DNA from: WRIS01 sp964345475
GTDB lineage: Bacteria > Actinomycetota > Coriobacteriia > Coriobacteriales > Eggerthellaceae
Length of the DNA: 63,742 nt
Direction of reading: 5' to 3'
Assembly (NCBI GenBank): GCA_964345475.1
Contig: CAYFQW010000008.1
Coordinates: 1-63,742 of the forward strand
Below the pieces are notes generated by a model that ran no database searches, was not told the origin of the DNA, and worked only from the letters and a program-made list of their open reading frames with translations. Position 1 is the stretch's first letter, and each line of letters opens with the position of its first letter. Below are positions 53,228-62,754 of the stretch, piece after piece. Made by a program: the position numbers and the translations under genes.

Positions 53228-56074
53228 ATGGCCTCTTCATTCAATAAAGAAGTATTTCGATCTATCAAAGGAACACTCTCGCGCTTTATTGCGATAAGCC
53301 TTATGGTGGCCTTGGGGGCGGGCTTTTACGCAGGTTTGCGCATGACTTCCCCCGACATGAAGCTAGCGGCCGATGCGTATTACGATGATACGCGCTTGTA
53401 TGATATTCGCGTCCTCTCAACTCTTGGGTTAAGCGAGGAAGACGTAAGGGCTTTGGAGGACCTCGAAGAAGTCGAGGCCGTCATGCCGGCATATCAAAGT
53501 GATTTTCTCGTCCTCATCGGCGATGAGCAGTATGCTCTGCGAGCCCACTCTCTCGATATACAGGCGGCTACATATAGCAATACAACCGACGAGACGGCTT
53601 CAACATCGGACGATGATGCCTCCCTCAATCGTCCAATCCTTGTAGAAGGAAGGTGGCCAGAAGGCCCAGGCGAATGTGTGCTTTCTGCCGACAGGGTTAT
53701 GGAGTCTCCGCTTCAAATCGGGGATACGCTTGAGGTGAGCGAAGGGCTTCAGGACGTTGACGTCCTTCTCACAAGCGATTTTTACACCGTCGTCGGCCTT
53801 GTTAATTCGCCAGAATACTCCTCGCCTCCCAGCCTTGGATACACTTCCTTAGGAAGTGGATACCTTCAGCAGTATATGTATCTTGCTGAAGAGTGCTTTG
53901 TAGACGGCCTCCCGTACACCGAAGCCTTCGTGACGGTCCGAGGAGCAAGAGAAAAGCTGTCGGGAGGGGATTCGTATAGGCAGATTGTCCTTTCGGCTCA
54001 GGAGGCTATCGAGGCTATAGCGTCTAAGCAAGAAGAAGCTCGTTATACACAAGTTAAGGCCGATGCACAGGAAGAATACGATGCTGCTTATACCGAGTAT
54101 GAGGAAGAGCGTAGCAAGACAGAGGCTGAATTAGAAGAGGCGAAGACTTCGCTCGATGAGGTTGCTGCACAAATAGCTGCTGCTTTTGCTGCGGCAGAGG
54201 CATTTTCAGGTACTGCTGGGACCCCACTTGGGCAGGCGGGTGAGGAGCTTCAAGCAAAGCAACTCGAATATGAGGAATCCCTAGCAAGCTACGAAGAGGC
54301 GAGGACTGAGGCTGAAGAAGGCTTTGCGAACGCGGAATCAGAGCTCGCTGAGATACAGAAAGAAATTGACTCGATAGAGTATCCAAGCTGGTATGTGATG
54401 GACAGGACGAAAAACCTAGGAGCAGAAAGCTTCCAGTCTGATGCAGGACGTATCGATCAGATAGCGAGGGTTTTTCCGCTTCTTTTCTTTTTAGTTGCTG
54501 CTTTAGTTGCGCTTACTACGATGACCCGTATGGTTGATGAAGAGCGTATGCTTATAGGAACGTATAAGGCCCTTGGCTATAGTAAGTTAAAAATTGCCTC
54601 AAAGTATATGCTGTATGCCCTCTTGGCAAGTGGCATTGGCAGCATCGTGGGGATAGCGATACTTTCGCAGATACTGCCAAAGGTCATCCTTCAGGCCTAT
54701 AGTATTGTATATTCCATTCCTACAGGCCCTACTCCTATCGACCTGCCGCTTGCCTTGCTTTCGGCCGCGATGGGTATCGGTGTAACGCTTGTGGCGACGG
54801 CGAGCGCAATAGGAGCATCGCTGAGAGAGAAGCCTGCTGCACTGATGCTTCCGCGAGCCCCAAAGCCTGGCAAGCGTATTTTCCTCGAGCACGTAGGTCC
54901 GGTGTGGAGGCGTGTTTCTTTTTCATGGAAAGTGACTTTGCGGAATATATTTCGTTACAAGCAACGCTTCTTTATGACGCTCATAGGTATCGCCGGATGC
55001 ACGGCACTCCTGCTGACAGGATTAGGCCTCTTCAATGCAGTAAACGATATTATTCCAAAGCAATTTGATGATATCTACAACTACAATGCCTCTGTTAAGT
55101 TAGATCCCGGTATCCTTGCGGAAGACCAGGAAAAGCTTGATGCATTGCTGCAGGGCAATCTCGTATACCGCTCTGCAAAAGTTTACGAGGAGGGTTTTAA
55201 GGCTGTTGATGAGGCGGGTAAGGAATATGCGGTCACCCTCATTGCGCCCGAGGACGTTGAGGGCTTTGTTGATTTTGTCGATCTTCGAAACAGAAGGACC
55301 CAGGAAGACCTTGCTCTCTCCGATACCTCCCTTATCATATCCGAGAAGCTCGCTTCCAAGCTCGGAGTGGCGGTGGGGGATACCTTAGATCTCTATAGTA
55401 TGGATGAAACAGGAAACCTTATTGGGGAAGCCTGGGGCTTCACTGTAGGAGGTATTTGTGAAAACTATGTTGGAGCCTACGTCTATACCTCACCAGCGTA
55501 CTTGGAGAAACTATGGGGCGAAACGCCTTCCCTCTCAACGCTGTTACTAGATGCGACATCCGAAGGGTCCGAGCGTAAAGAATTGAGCAGCGAGCTCTTG
55601 GCAATAGAGGGAGTTACTACCGTAGGATATAATGATGAAGCAATTGAATTCTATCAAACATCACTCAAGAGTGTGGATTCGGTCGTAGCAGTCCTGGTGG
55701 GAGCTGCACTCATTTTGGCCTTTGTCGTGCTCTACAACCTTACAAACATTAATATAAACGAGAGGCAACGTGAAATAGCAACTTTGAAAGTGCTCGGTTT
55801 CACACCGCGCGAAGTTGACGCGTATATATTCCGTGAAACAATCTTGCTCACTGTCATGGGGGCTTTGCTCGGTTTAGTGCTCGGCATATTCATGTCGTCG
55901 TATGTGGTTACCACTGCTGAAGTTGACGCAGTTATGTTCGGCAGAGATATTCATACCTCAAGCTTTTTGATAGCGTTCTTCTTGACGCTCCTGTTTTCCA
56001 TCCTCGTTGCTTTTGCCATGAGAAGAAAGCTCAAAGCCATCGATATGGTTGAAAGCCTGAAGTCGGTAGAATAG
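53228..56074 (+). CDS. Large FtsX/MacB-type ABC permease with coiled-coil extracellular region
   Basis: A 948-residue membrane protein with an N-terminal helix (FIAISLMVALGAGFYAGLRM), a large outside domain, and membrane helices at about 415-550. A second FtsX-like half follows, with a last cluster of three helices at about 815-940 (DSVVAVLVGAALILAFVVLYN and LLTVMGALLGLVLGIFM). Between about 270 and 390 the outside domain holds an E/A/K-rich coiled coil (DEVAAQIAAAFAAAEAFS within it). It pairs with the MacB-type ATPase before it. Such systems move or sense peptides, toxins or lipids at the envelope; the substrate is unknown. The start has a weak site. Confidence 0.9.
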   Translation: MASSFNKEVFRSIKGTLSRFIAISLMVALGAGFYAGLRMTSPDMKLAADAYYDDTRLYDIRVLSTLGLSEEDVRALEDLEEVEAVMPAYQSDFLVLIGDEQYALRAHSLDIQAATYSNTTDETASTSDDDASLNRPILVEGRWPEGPGECVLSADRVMESPLQIGDTLEVSEGLQDVDVLLTSDFYTVVGLVNSPEYSSPPSLGYTSLGSGYLQQYMYLAEECFVDGLPYTEAFVTVRGAREKLSGGDSYRQIVLSAQEAIEAIASKQEEARYTQVKADAQEEYDAAYTEYEEERSKTEAELEEAKTSLDEVAAQIAAAFAAAEAFSGTAGTPLGQAGEELQAKQLEYEESLASYEEARTEAEEGFANAESELAEIQKEIDSIEYPSWYVMDRTKNLGAESFQSDAGRIDQIARVFPLLFFLVAALVALTTMTRMVDEERMLIGTYKALGYSKLKIASKYMLYALLASGIGSIVGIAILSQILPKVILQAYSIVYSIPTGPTPIDLPLALLSAAMGIGVTLVATASAIGASLREKPAALMLPRAPKPGKRIFLEHVGPVWRRVSFSWKVTLRNIFRYKQRFFMTLIGIAGCTALLLTGLGLFNAVNDIIPKQFDDIYNYNASVKLDPGILAEDQEKLDALLQGNLVYRSAKVYEEGFKAVDEAGKEYAVTLIAPEDVEGFVDFVDLRNRRTQEDLALSDTSLIISEKLASKLGVAVGDTLDLYSMDETGNLIGEAWGFTVGGICENYVGAYVYTSPAYLEKLWGETPSLSTLLLDATSEGSERKELSSELLAIEGVTTVGYNDEAIEFYQTSLKSVDSVVAVLVGAALILAFVVLYNLTNININERQREIATLKVLGFTPREVDAYIFRETILLTVMGALLGLVLGIFMSSYVVTTAEVDAVMFGRDIHTSSFLIAFFLTLLFSILVAFAMRRKLKAIDMVESLKSVE

Positions 56075-56178
56075 GGGGCAGGGGTATAGTTTGTGCTCTG
56101 CCTTTGCGGAGTGTTTTTTGACAGCACCTTCTGTCTGCTTGCCCAGTCTGCTCGTTTAGTCTGCTCGTTTGGATTCTC

Positions 56179-57093
56179 TCACTTGCTCGAGGGGGGAGAT
56201 ATGTTTAGCAGCTGTTCGATTTTATCGTTCAGCCTCTGGCTTATGCGGTGGGATTTCATCTCAGGCTTTCCATACCGATATTCAGCTATCACGGCATTTA
56301 GAACAGCACCTAGTAAAAGTATGACAGCAGCGATATTCAGCCAGAATGTCAGGACAAAAAAGCTACTTAAAACACCGTACGCATCCAGGCGCCTTGCAAA
56401 AAACTTTAGAATGATCGAAAAAGTGAATACGAGCAACATCCAGCCAGCCACAGAAAAAGCAGTACCTGGCAGAGCATCGCGGACCCTTACTTTTGCAGCA
56501 GGAGCCCAAATATATAATGCGAGAAATATAAAGAATAAAATGCCGACCGATACGGGCCATTTTAGATCAGCGAGGCGGGATGCGACTTTCGAAACGGCAG
56601 GCATGGTAGCAGCTATTTCTTCTAGCACGATGCTGCCAAGGCCAAAAATGATAATAAGCGCTATCATCAAAACTAAAGCTATGATAACAGCCACCACAGC
56701 CATCGCTCTCCGCACGATGTTGTGCCTGTTGTCTACGACATCATAGGCCTGCCCAAGGCCTTTTTCCAGTTGGTCTACGCCTTTGCTCGCTATCCATATC
56801 ATCGCCACCATACCAATCGAAAGTAAGCCGGTGTTCCTTCTTGTGAGAAGATTTTCAAGCACAGGACTCAAGACCTCTTTCGCTTGTTCTGGAACGAGCG
56901 CATCTACGTAGGGCATGATGTTTGATGGATCAAGATGAAAAACGGGGAGCAGATTTCCGAGGGCAATCATGAGGGGAAATATCGAAAGCATCGTGTAGTA
57001 CGTTATCAATACAGCTGTTTCGCCGATATGCATTAACGAAAGGTGCTCTTTAATCAGCATAAATAAAGATTTATTTTCGCTCGGCTGAGCCAT
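56179..57093 (-). CDS. YihY/BrkB family membrane protein
   Basis: A 304-residue protein with aaaggagaaacc before ATG. Six membrane segments are visible. MLSIFPLMIALGNLLPV near the N-terminus and the GxALNAVIAEYRYGK-type end (GAVLNAVIAEYRYGK) identify YihY/UPF0761 proteins, of unknown transport-like role (once misnamed RNase BN). It is convergent with the FtsX-type permease. The C-terminus is cytoplasmic and short. Confidence 0.92.
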   Translation of the reverse strand: MAQPSENKSLFMLIKEHLSLMHIGETAVLITYYTMLSIFPLMIALGNLLPVFHLDPSNIMPYVDALVPEQAKEVLSPVLENLLTRRNTGLLSIGMVAMIWIASKGVDQLEKGLGQAYDVVDNRHNIVRRAMAVVAVIIALVLMIALIIIFGLGSIVLEEIAATMPAVSKVASRLADLKWPVSVGILFFIFLALYIWAPAAKVRVRDALPGTAFSVAGWMLLVFTFSIILKFFARRLDAYGVLSSFFVLTFWLNIAAVILLLGAVLNAVIAEYRYGKPEMKSHRISQRLNDKIEQLLNISPPSSK

Positions 57094-57473
57094 GGTTTCT
57101 CCTTTACGACACCGTGAAAGTGTACCATCAAATGGGGGGATGGCCGCTGTGGTACACGCTTATTTGCCCTGCTCTCCTTATTTACATGACAGGAGAGGCA
57201 CGCTTTTAAACAGGTAAAGCTGGCATCTCGAGAGGGTCATGTCTGATTATTGGTTGGAATGGATGAGCTCCCAAACAGACATAATGAAGAGGGAGAAAGC
57301 TCCAGCAAGCAGGCCTAATACTGCGTGAAAATAAAAAATATGATGTCCGAAAATGGCTAGAAAACCTTTTATCACGTGATATAGTGAAGGTGATGAGGAA
57401 TGCTTGGGTGAAGGAGCATCCTGTCGTATGGTTAGCAGTCGAATGTGTTGTTAGAGAAGGATGCTCGTAAGCA
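57094..57473. other. Intergenic region, YihY / Ada-AlkA
   Basis: This 380-base stretch contains the perfect 12-bp palindrome tatcacgtgata (57370-57381), overlapping a -10-like tatagt (57380-57385). No good -35 is found at 17 bases, as in activator-dependent promoters. I see no E. coli-type Ada box and no gene. Confidence 0.5.
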
Positions 57474-59054
57474 ATGGGTGAAGAAAAGAAAGCGCTATTT
57501 GCAGCCTTCAAGGCGAAGGATACACGTTTTGATGGACGTTTTTTTGTAGGCATATCTTCCACGGGTATTTATTGTCGTCCTGTGTGTCGGGCAAGGCAGC
57601 CTAAGCTAGAGAATTGCACCTTTTACCATACAGCAGCTGAGGCGGAGAAGGCAGGGTATCGCCCTTGTCTTTTATGCAGGCCCGAACTGGCTCCCGGCAT
57701 CTCTCTCATGGATGCCAACGCCAGTCTGGCAAGCAGGGCTGCTCGCATACTTGAGGAAAACTGCGCAAACGGGCTCAGTTTAGACAAGCTTGCCGGGAAG
57801 CTTGGTTGTTCCGATAGGCATCTTAGGCGGGTGTTCGTTGACGAGTACAGCGTAACGCCTGTGCAATATCTGCAGACGTGTCGGCTGCTGCTCGCTAAAA
57901 ATATGCTAACGGATACAAACCTATCAGTACTTGATATAGCCATGGCCTCAGGTTTTGGCAGCCTGAGAAGGTTCAATGATCTTTTTAAGAAGCATTATCG
58001 CCTTACGCCGAGCGATCTGCGAAAACGAATGTCAAAGGAAAAGAGGAATAGCGATGCTATCACCATAACCACCGGGTACCGTCCACCCTATCCCTGGGAG
58101 GACATACTTAATTTCCTCTCTTTCCGTGCTATTCCAGGAGTTGAAAAGGTAGAACATGGTGAATATTTTCGTACGGTGCGTTTGCAAGGCCTGGGAAACA
58201 GTGGTCCAGAGAGTGCAAGCGGAGAGAACAAGGCCCGCGGAAGCAAAAGCCAAGAGGATAGAAACCAAGGGAGCAATAATTCCGAGAGTAAAAACCTGGG
58301 CAAGGCAAAACAGGAAGGCGCGGATGTGTATGGGTGGATACGAGTGGCCCATAAGCCCGAAAAAAATGTTCTTGCGCTTACGGTGAGCGAAAATCTTGTA
58401 GCTTTTTTACCAAGGGTTTTAGTTCGAGTTCGACACTTGTTCGATCTTGATTGCGACCCTGATGCAGTGTATGAGACATTGCAGGTCATGAACGAAATAC
58501 GCCCCCACCTTTGCGTGAAAGGGACGCGTCTTCCAGGCAGCTTTGATCCTTTTGAAGTTGCAATACGGGCAATATTAGGGCAACAGATAAGCGTAAAAGC
58601 TGCAAGCACGCTAGCGGCAAGGCTCGTAGAGGCGTATGGTACACCCCTCCAAACAGGAATCGAAGGCTTGACCCATATATTTCCTTCACCTGAAGATATC
58701 CTTGCGCTCGGAGGCTCTATAGACGATCGCCTTGGGCCGCTTGGTATAACCTCGATGCGGGCAAAAGCGATTCTCGAGTTAGCCCAGGCACAACAACGGG
58801 GGACGGTCAACTTCGGTGCAACTTCCGACATAGAAGAAGAGATTAAAAAGCTTACCTCGATATATGGTATTGGAAACTGGACGGCCCAGTATTTAGCCAT
58901 GCGGGCAATGGGTTGGCCAGACGCTTTTTTAGAAACGGATGTTGGTGTAAGGCATGCCCTCCCCGGAAACAGCCCAAAAGAGCTGCTCGAAATGGCGGAG
59001 GCCTGGCGACCATGGCGTAGTTACGCAACGATAAATCTTTGGAATTCACTATAG
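57474..59054 (+). CDS. AdaA-AlkA fusion, DNA alkylation response protein
   Basis: A 526-residue protein. Residues 1-75 are the Ada zinc domain, with Cys34, Cys38, Cys65 and Cys68 in the same spacing (4, 27, 3) as E. coli Ada; Cys34 would be the methyl acceptor. An AraC helix-turn-helix covers about 85-185 (AMASGFGSLRRFNDLFKKHY). Residues 205 to the end are AlkA: GYRPPYPWEDILNF, QQISVKAASTLAARLVEAYG, and LETDVGVRHAL with the catalytic Asp near 488. A low-complexity stretch of about 40 residues (S, N, E, K, G) at 239-282 interrupts the AlkA N-terminal domain. It would sense methyl phosphotriesters, activate repair genes and excise alkylated bases. Ogt follows 12 bases later. Confidence 0.95.
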   Translation: MGEEKKALFAAFKAKDTRFDGRFFVGISSTGIYCRPVCRARQPKLENCTFYHTAAEAEKAGYRPCLLCRPELAPGISLMDANASLASRAARILEENCANGLSLDKLAGKLGCSDRHLRRVFVDEYSVTPVQYLQTCRLLLAKNMLTDTNLSVLDIAMASGFGSLRRFNDLFKKHYRLTPSDLRKRMSKEKRNSDAITITTGYRPPYPWEDILNFLSFRAIPGVEKVEHGEYFRTVRLQGLGNSGPESASGENKARGSKSQEDRNQGSNNSESKNLGKAKQEGADVYGWIRVAHKPEKNVLALTVSENLVAFLPRVLVRVRHLFDLDCDPDAVYETLQVMNEIRPHLCVKGTRLPGSFDPFEVAIRAILGQQISVKAASTLAARLVEAYGTPLQTGIEGLTHIFPSPEDILALGGSIDDRLGPLGITSMRAKAILELAQAQQRGTVNFGATSDIEEEIKKLTSIYGIGNWTAQYLAMRAMGWPDAFLETDVGVRHALPGNSPKELLEMAEAWRPWRSYATINLWNSL

Positions 59055-59066
59055 AAAGGACAGCAG

Positions 59067-59612
59067 ATGTTCTATCAGACAAATTACGAAACACCCCTCG
59101 GAACGGTCACGCTTGCATGTGATGCCGATGGAGAAAACCTTGTAGGGCTCTGGAACGAGGGGCAAAAATATCATGGCGGAAGCATACCTGGGAGCCTCGT
59201 TGAAAAAGACGAGATTCCCTTGTTTGATAAAGCTAAAGATTGGCTGGATAGTTATTTTCGCGGCGAAAACCCGCCTATTGCCGACCTGCCTTTAGCACCG
59301 TTCGGAACAGAATTTCGTCAAGAGGTATGGAACATCTTATGCGAGATACCCTACGGCGAGGTAGCAAGCTATGGCAGTATTGCGAAAAAAATGGCTGAAA
59401 GGCGTGGTAAAAAAAGCATGTCGAGCCAGGCGGTTGGAGGAGCGGTTGGGCACAACCCTATATCGATCATCATCCCCTGTCACCGCGTCGTCGGTTCAGA
59501 TGGCAGTTTAACAGGCTATGCGGGCGGGCTCCAGAAAAAGATACAGCTCCTTGAGCTTGAAGGCGTAGATATGTCGGGTATGTTTATCCCAAAAAAGGGT
59601 ACGGCGCTTTAA
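59067..59612 (+). CDS. ogt: Methylated-DNA-protein cysteine methyltransferase
   Basis: A 181-residue protein after aaagga. The acceptor motif IIIPCHRVVG and the helix-turn-helix FGTEFRQEVWNILCEIPYGE, SYGSIAKKM are complete. It repairs O6-alkylguanine by transferring the alkyl group to its own cysteine, a one-use reaction. It is 12 bases after the AdaA-AlkA fusion, so the operon covers both base-excision and direct-reversal repair. Confidence 0.95.
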   Translation: MFYQTNYETPLGTVTLACDADGENLVGLWNEGQKYHGGSIPGSLVEKDEIPLFDKAKDWLDSYFRGENPPIADLPLAPFGTEFRQEVWNILCEIPYGEVASYGSIAKKMAERRGKKSMSSQAVGGAVGHNPISIIIPCHRVVGSDGSLTGYAGGLQKKIQLLELEGVDMSGMFIPKKGTAL

Positions 59613-59807
59613 TCTGTCATACTTTGTGACCCAGTAGTGGTATGGTGCTTCCAGCAAGAATTTGTACGTCTGTTGCATGGGGTTGGTGGGCCTGATATTC
59701 GAGCGACAATTGTCCAAAGGATATGGCCATGCACTCCACTTGCACCAAGCATCGTGCAGCCAAATACTGCTGCTGAGTGGGCCTGAGCCTGCGATAGGAG
59801 ACTAAGT

Positions 59808-61505
59808 ATGAAAGTAGTAATTATTGGAGGGGTTGCCGGAGGGGCAACGGCCGCCGCACGACTTCGCCGCCTTGACGAACATGCGGAAATCGTAATCCTT
59901 GAGCGTACAGGATTTGTCTCGTACGCCAACTGTGGCTTGCCGTATTATGTGAGCGGTGTTATAAGCGATAAGAAAAAGCTGACACTGCAAAGCCCCGAAA
60001 GCTTCCGAAAGCGATTCAACATCGACGTGCGGGTACGCAATGAAGTGACGAGCATTGATCGCGCTAAAAAAGTAGTGCAGGTCACTCGGCTCGACGATGG
60101 ATCGTCGTATGAGGAAAGCTATGACAAACTTGTTTTAAGCCCTGGCGCACGAGCAGCGAGGCCTCCTTTTTCAGGCATGGAGAGTAGGCGTATCTTTACT
60201 CTCCGCACAGTTGAGGACACCTACAAAATCAAGGACTACGTTGATGAGCTCGAACAGGGCCATGCAGTGGTAATTGGAGGGGGCTTCATTGGGCTTGAGA
60301 TGGTGGAAAACTTTGTCGAGCGCGGTTTTAAGGTCACCCTCTTACAGCGCAGCAGACAGGTTATGCCTCCTCTTGATTACGATATGGCGACCTTCGTGCA
60401 TAGCTATTTGCGCTCAAAAGGAGTCGATCTCAGATTTGGACAGAAGATGGTCGGTTTCGTTGACACCGACGAGGGGGTGTCTGTTTCTTTCGAGGACGGC
60501 TCTTCGCTTGACGCGGATATCATCCTGCTTGCCACAGGTGTTGTGCCCGATGCCCATCTAGCACAGGAGGCGGGGCTTGAGATGGGCGACTGCGGCTCCA
60601 TAAAAGTCGATGCCCATCTGCGGACCTCCGACCCTTCTATTTTCGCGGCAGGGGATGCTATTGAGTTCCCCCATTTTGTAAGCGGACAGTCAGTCGTTAC
60701 AGCTTTAGCGGGACCTGCGAACAAACAAGGACGTATCATTGCTGATAACATATGCGGCATTCCCAGCAAATTTTCCGGAGCACAAGGCTCTTCCGTCCTC
60801 AAGCTGTTCGATCTGGTTGTTGCAACGACCGGGCTCAATGAAAAGACGGCCCGTGCGGCAGGCATCCCCTATGATAGGGTTGTTACAGCCTGCCTGTCAC
60901 ATGCAGGCTACTACCCAGGCGCAAAAAGACTCACGATGAAAACCGTATTTGAACAAGAAACAGGGCGCATTCTCGGAGCTCAGGCCATAGGATTTGAAGG
61001 AGTCGACAAGCGCATTGATGTTATGGCAACGGCTATTCGTGCAGGTATGCATGGTAGTGCCTTGGGCGAGCTTGACCTTGCGTATGCCCCTCCTTTCTCA
61101 TCGGCTAAAGACCCTGTGAACGTTGCGGGCCTTATCATCGAGAACGTACTGAACGGAATTGTCACCCAGGTGCATTGGGACGAGCTTGAGGAATTGAGTA
61201 AAAAGGGCATACAGCTCATTGATGTCTCGTTAGAAAAAGAATACTCAAAAGGACATATCGAAGGTTTCGTGAACATTCCCCTTAATGAACTCCGTGATAG
61301 GATTGGTGAAATCGACACCGAAACCCCGGTATGCTTCAGCTGCTTCAGCGGATCGAGAAGCTATGTGGCCTGTCGCATGGCACAAGCGCGTGGGATATCT
61401 GCCTATAATCTTTCCGGCGGATATCATTTTTATAATCAAGTTATGGAAGATCCGAACCCTGATACGGATACTGCGCCCGCCTGCATAGTATCAAGCGGTA
61501 ATTAG
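59808..61505 (+). CDS. CoA-disulfide reductase-like flavoprotein with C-terminal rhodanese domain
   Basis: A 565-residue protein after gataggag. FAD binding is shown by VVIIGGVAGGATAAARLRRL. The redox cysteine is Cys42 in SYANCGLPYYVSG, and the NAD site is VVIGGGFIGLEMVENFVERG. After the dimer domain, a rhodanese domain covers about 465-560, with its own active cysteine in CFSGSRSYVA. This fused form occurs in CoA-disulfide/persulfide reductases that handle coenzyme A persulfides and sulfane sulfur, so it may have an oxidative-stress or sulfur role. A rhodanese lipoprotein lies on the other strand just downstream. Confidence 0.93.
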   Translation: MKVVIIGGVAGGATAAARLRRLDEHAEIVILERTGFVSYANCGLPYYVSGVISDKKKLTLQSPESFRKRFNIDVRVRNEVTSIDRAKKVVQVTRLDDGSSYEESYDKLVLSPGARAARPPFSGMESRRIFTLRTVEDTYKIKDYVDELEQGHAVVIGGGFIGLEMVENFVERGFKVTLLQRSRQVMPPLDYDMATFVHSYLRSKGVDLRFGQKMVGFVDTDEGVSVSFEDGSSLDADIILLATGVVPDAHLAQEAGLEMGDCGSIKVDAHLRTSDPSIFAAGDAIEFPHFVSGQSVVTALAGPANKQGRIIADNICGIPSKFSGAQGSSVLKLFDLVVATTGLNEKTARAAGIPYDRVVTACLSHAGYYPGAKRLTMKTVFEQETGRILGAQAIGFEGVDKRIDVMATAIRAGMHGSALGELDLAYAPPFSSAKDPVNVAGLIIENVLNGIVTQVHWDELEELSKKGIQLIDVSLEKEYSKGHIEGFVNIPLNELRDRIGEIDTETPVCFSCFSGSRSYVACRMAQARGISAYNLSGGYHFYNQVMEDPNPDTDTAPACIVSSGN

Positions 61506-61514
61506 ACGATGAGG

Positions 61515-61550
61515 GAGAAGTGCGGCCGAGAGGTTTGCACTTCTCTTTTA
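61515..61550. terminator. Terminator between the flavoprotein and the rhodanese lipoprotein
   Basis: A 9-bp stem (gagaagtgc, 61515-61523 with 61537-61545) and a 13-base loop are followed by tttta on the plus strand. It ends the flavoprotein gene, with the convergent lipoprotein gene 45 bases further. Confidence 0.85.
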
Positions 61551-61590
61551 CGTCCTTGTGGCACCTCGATGCTTGGCGCTCGGTATTTTG

Positions 61591-62058
61591 TTACTCGTTG
61601 CCCGATACCGTCTCGTAGGGCCAGCTCATGATACCACCAAAGTCATATACCTCAGTGTATCCCATGGACACAAGTTCCTTGGCAGCACGAGAGCTTCTGT
61701 TTCCGCTGCGGCAATACACTAAAATAGTGGCATCTTTATCGGGGAGTTCCGATTCTGCCCGGGCAGCTATCTCGTTGTTTGGTATGAGGATGGCGCCTTC
61801 GATGTGGCTTTCTTCATACTCCGCGCTTGTGCGGACGTCGAGCAGGATATAATCCTCATCACCATCCATGACGGCCTTTGCTTCTTCTGCTGTCATTTTG
61901 TGGTACTTGGCAGCGGAGCCTGTCGCTTGGGAGTCACTGGAATTTTTTGCTGCCTTGCCTGGCCCGCAAGAAAAAAGAAAAAATGGCAAAGCAATCAAAA
62001 CGACGGCAAGCAGTATGATGAGATTCGTGTGCTTCAAGATAGAATTCCTTTTCGTCAT
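61591..62058 (-). CDS. Rhodanese-like lipoprotein
   Basis: A 155-residue protein with a hydrophobic N-terminus and lipobox (LFSC, Cys31). The single rhodanese domain has LLDVRTSAEYEESHIEGAI and the active-site loop VYCRSGNRSSRAA, with GYTEVYDFGGIMSWPY at the end. It would hold sulfane sulfur outside the membrane. It is convergent with the flavoprotein-rhodanese gene. Confidence 0.92.
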   Translation of the reverse strand: MTKRNSILKHTNLIILLAVVLIALPFFLFSCGPGKAAKNSSDSQATGSAAKYHKMTAEEAKAVMDGDEDYILLDVRTSAEYEESHIEGAILIPNNEIAARAESELPDKDATILVYCRSGNRSSRAAKELVSMGYTEVYDFGGIMSWPYETVSGNE

Positions 62059-62189
62059 GAGATTATTTCTCCCTTATTTCCTCTATGCATCTTGCAAGCT
62101 AAGCCCATGCTTGTCAAGCGTTTCTTGTACGCTAAGATAGAAGACATGAACAAGAGTGAAGATCCTCAATCAAACAGGAGCGTGTTATA

Positions 62190-62729
62190 TTGACGGGACA
62201 AACGACTACAAACAACGATGAGTTTCTAACAAGGAAGAATACTTTCAATAAAGCAGTCGTCCTTCTCGTCTTGTGCACATTGTTGGCGGGAAGCTTTTTT
62301 GTGGGAGGCTGTCGAGACCAGCTGTTTGTCGAGGAAACTCGTGCTGCATATGAAAAAGCACGAGTCGAGCGGGTTGTCGATGGAGATACCCTCATCGTGG
62401 AAGTTGAAGGAAAAAATCAACGTTGTCGTTTGATTGGCATGGATTGCCCCGAAGCTGGCACTACAGAAGGCGATGCAGCAACACGGTTTACCGAAGGTCT
62501 TGTAGCTCCTGGTCAGTACGTGTATTTAGAAAGAGATGTATCTGAAGTTGATCGCTATGAACGGCGCCTTCGCTATGTATGGCTTGAGCTTCCCGACTCA
62601 GGTTCTGTGGAGGAAGTAGGAACTAAAATGCTTAATGGCATACTTGTGAAAGAGGGGCATGCCGTCGTGAAACGGTATGAACCCGATACCAAATACCATG
62701 AAGTGCTTAAGGAGCTATCACGCTCATAA
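62190..62729 (+). CDS. Thermonuclease-like lipoprotein
   Basis: A 179-residue protein. The TTG start at 62190 has aggag nine bases before it. The hydrophobic N-terminus ends in a lipobox (VGGC, Cys41). The staphylococcal nuclease fold is shown by RVVDGDTLIVEVEGKNQRCR, LIGMDCPEAG and RYERRLRYVWL, which hold the catalytic Arg/Glu/Arg. It is a surface-anchored nuclease, likely for nutrient scavenging or removing extracellular DNA. The Sir2 gene follows 25 bases later. Confidence 0.9.
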   Translation: MTGQTTTNNDEFLTRKNTFNKAVVLLVLCTLLAGSFFVGGCRDQLFVEETRAAYEKARVERVVDGDTLIVEVEGKNQRCRLIGMDCPEAGTTEGDAATRFTEGLVAPGQYVYLERDVSEVDRYERRLRYVWLELPDSGSVEEVGTKMLNGILVKEGHAVVKRYEPDTKYHEVLKELSRS

Positions 62730-62754
62730 TTGTAGGTAAGGGAGTGTTCGGAGA

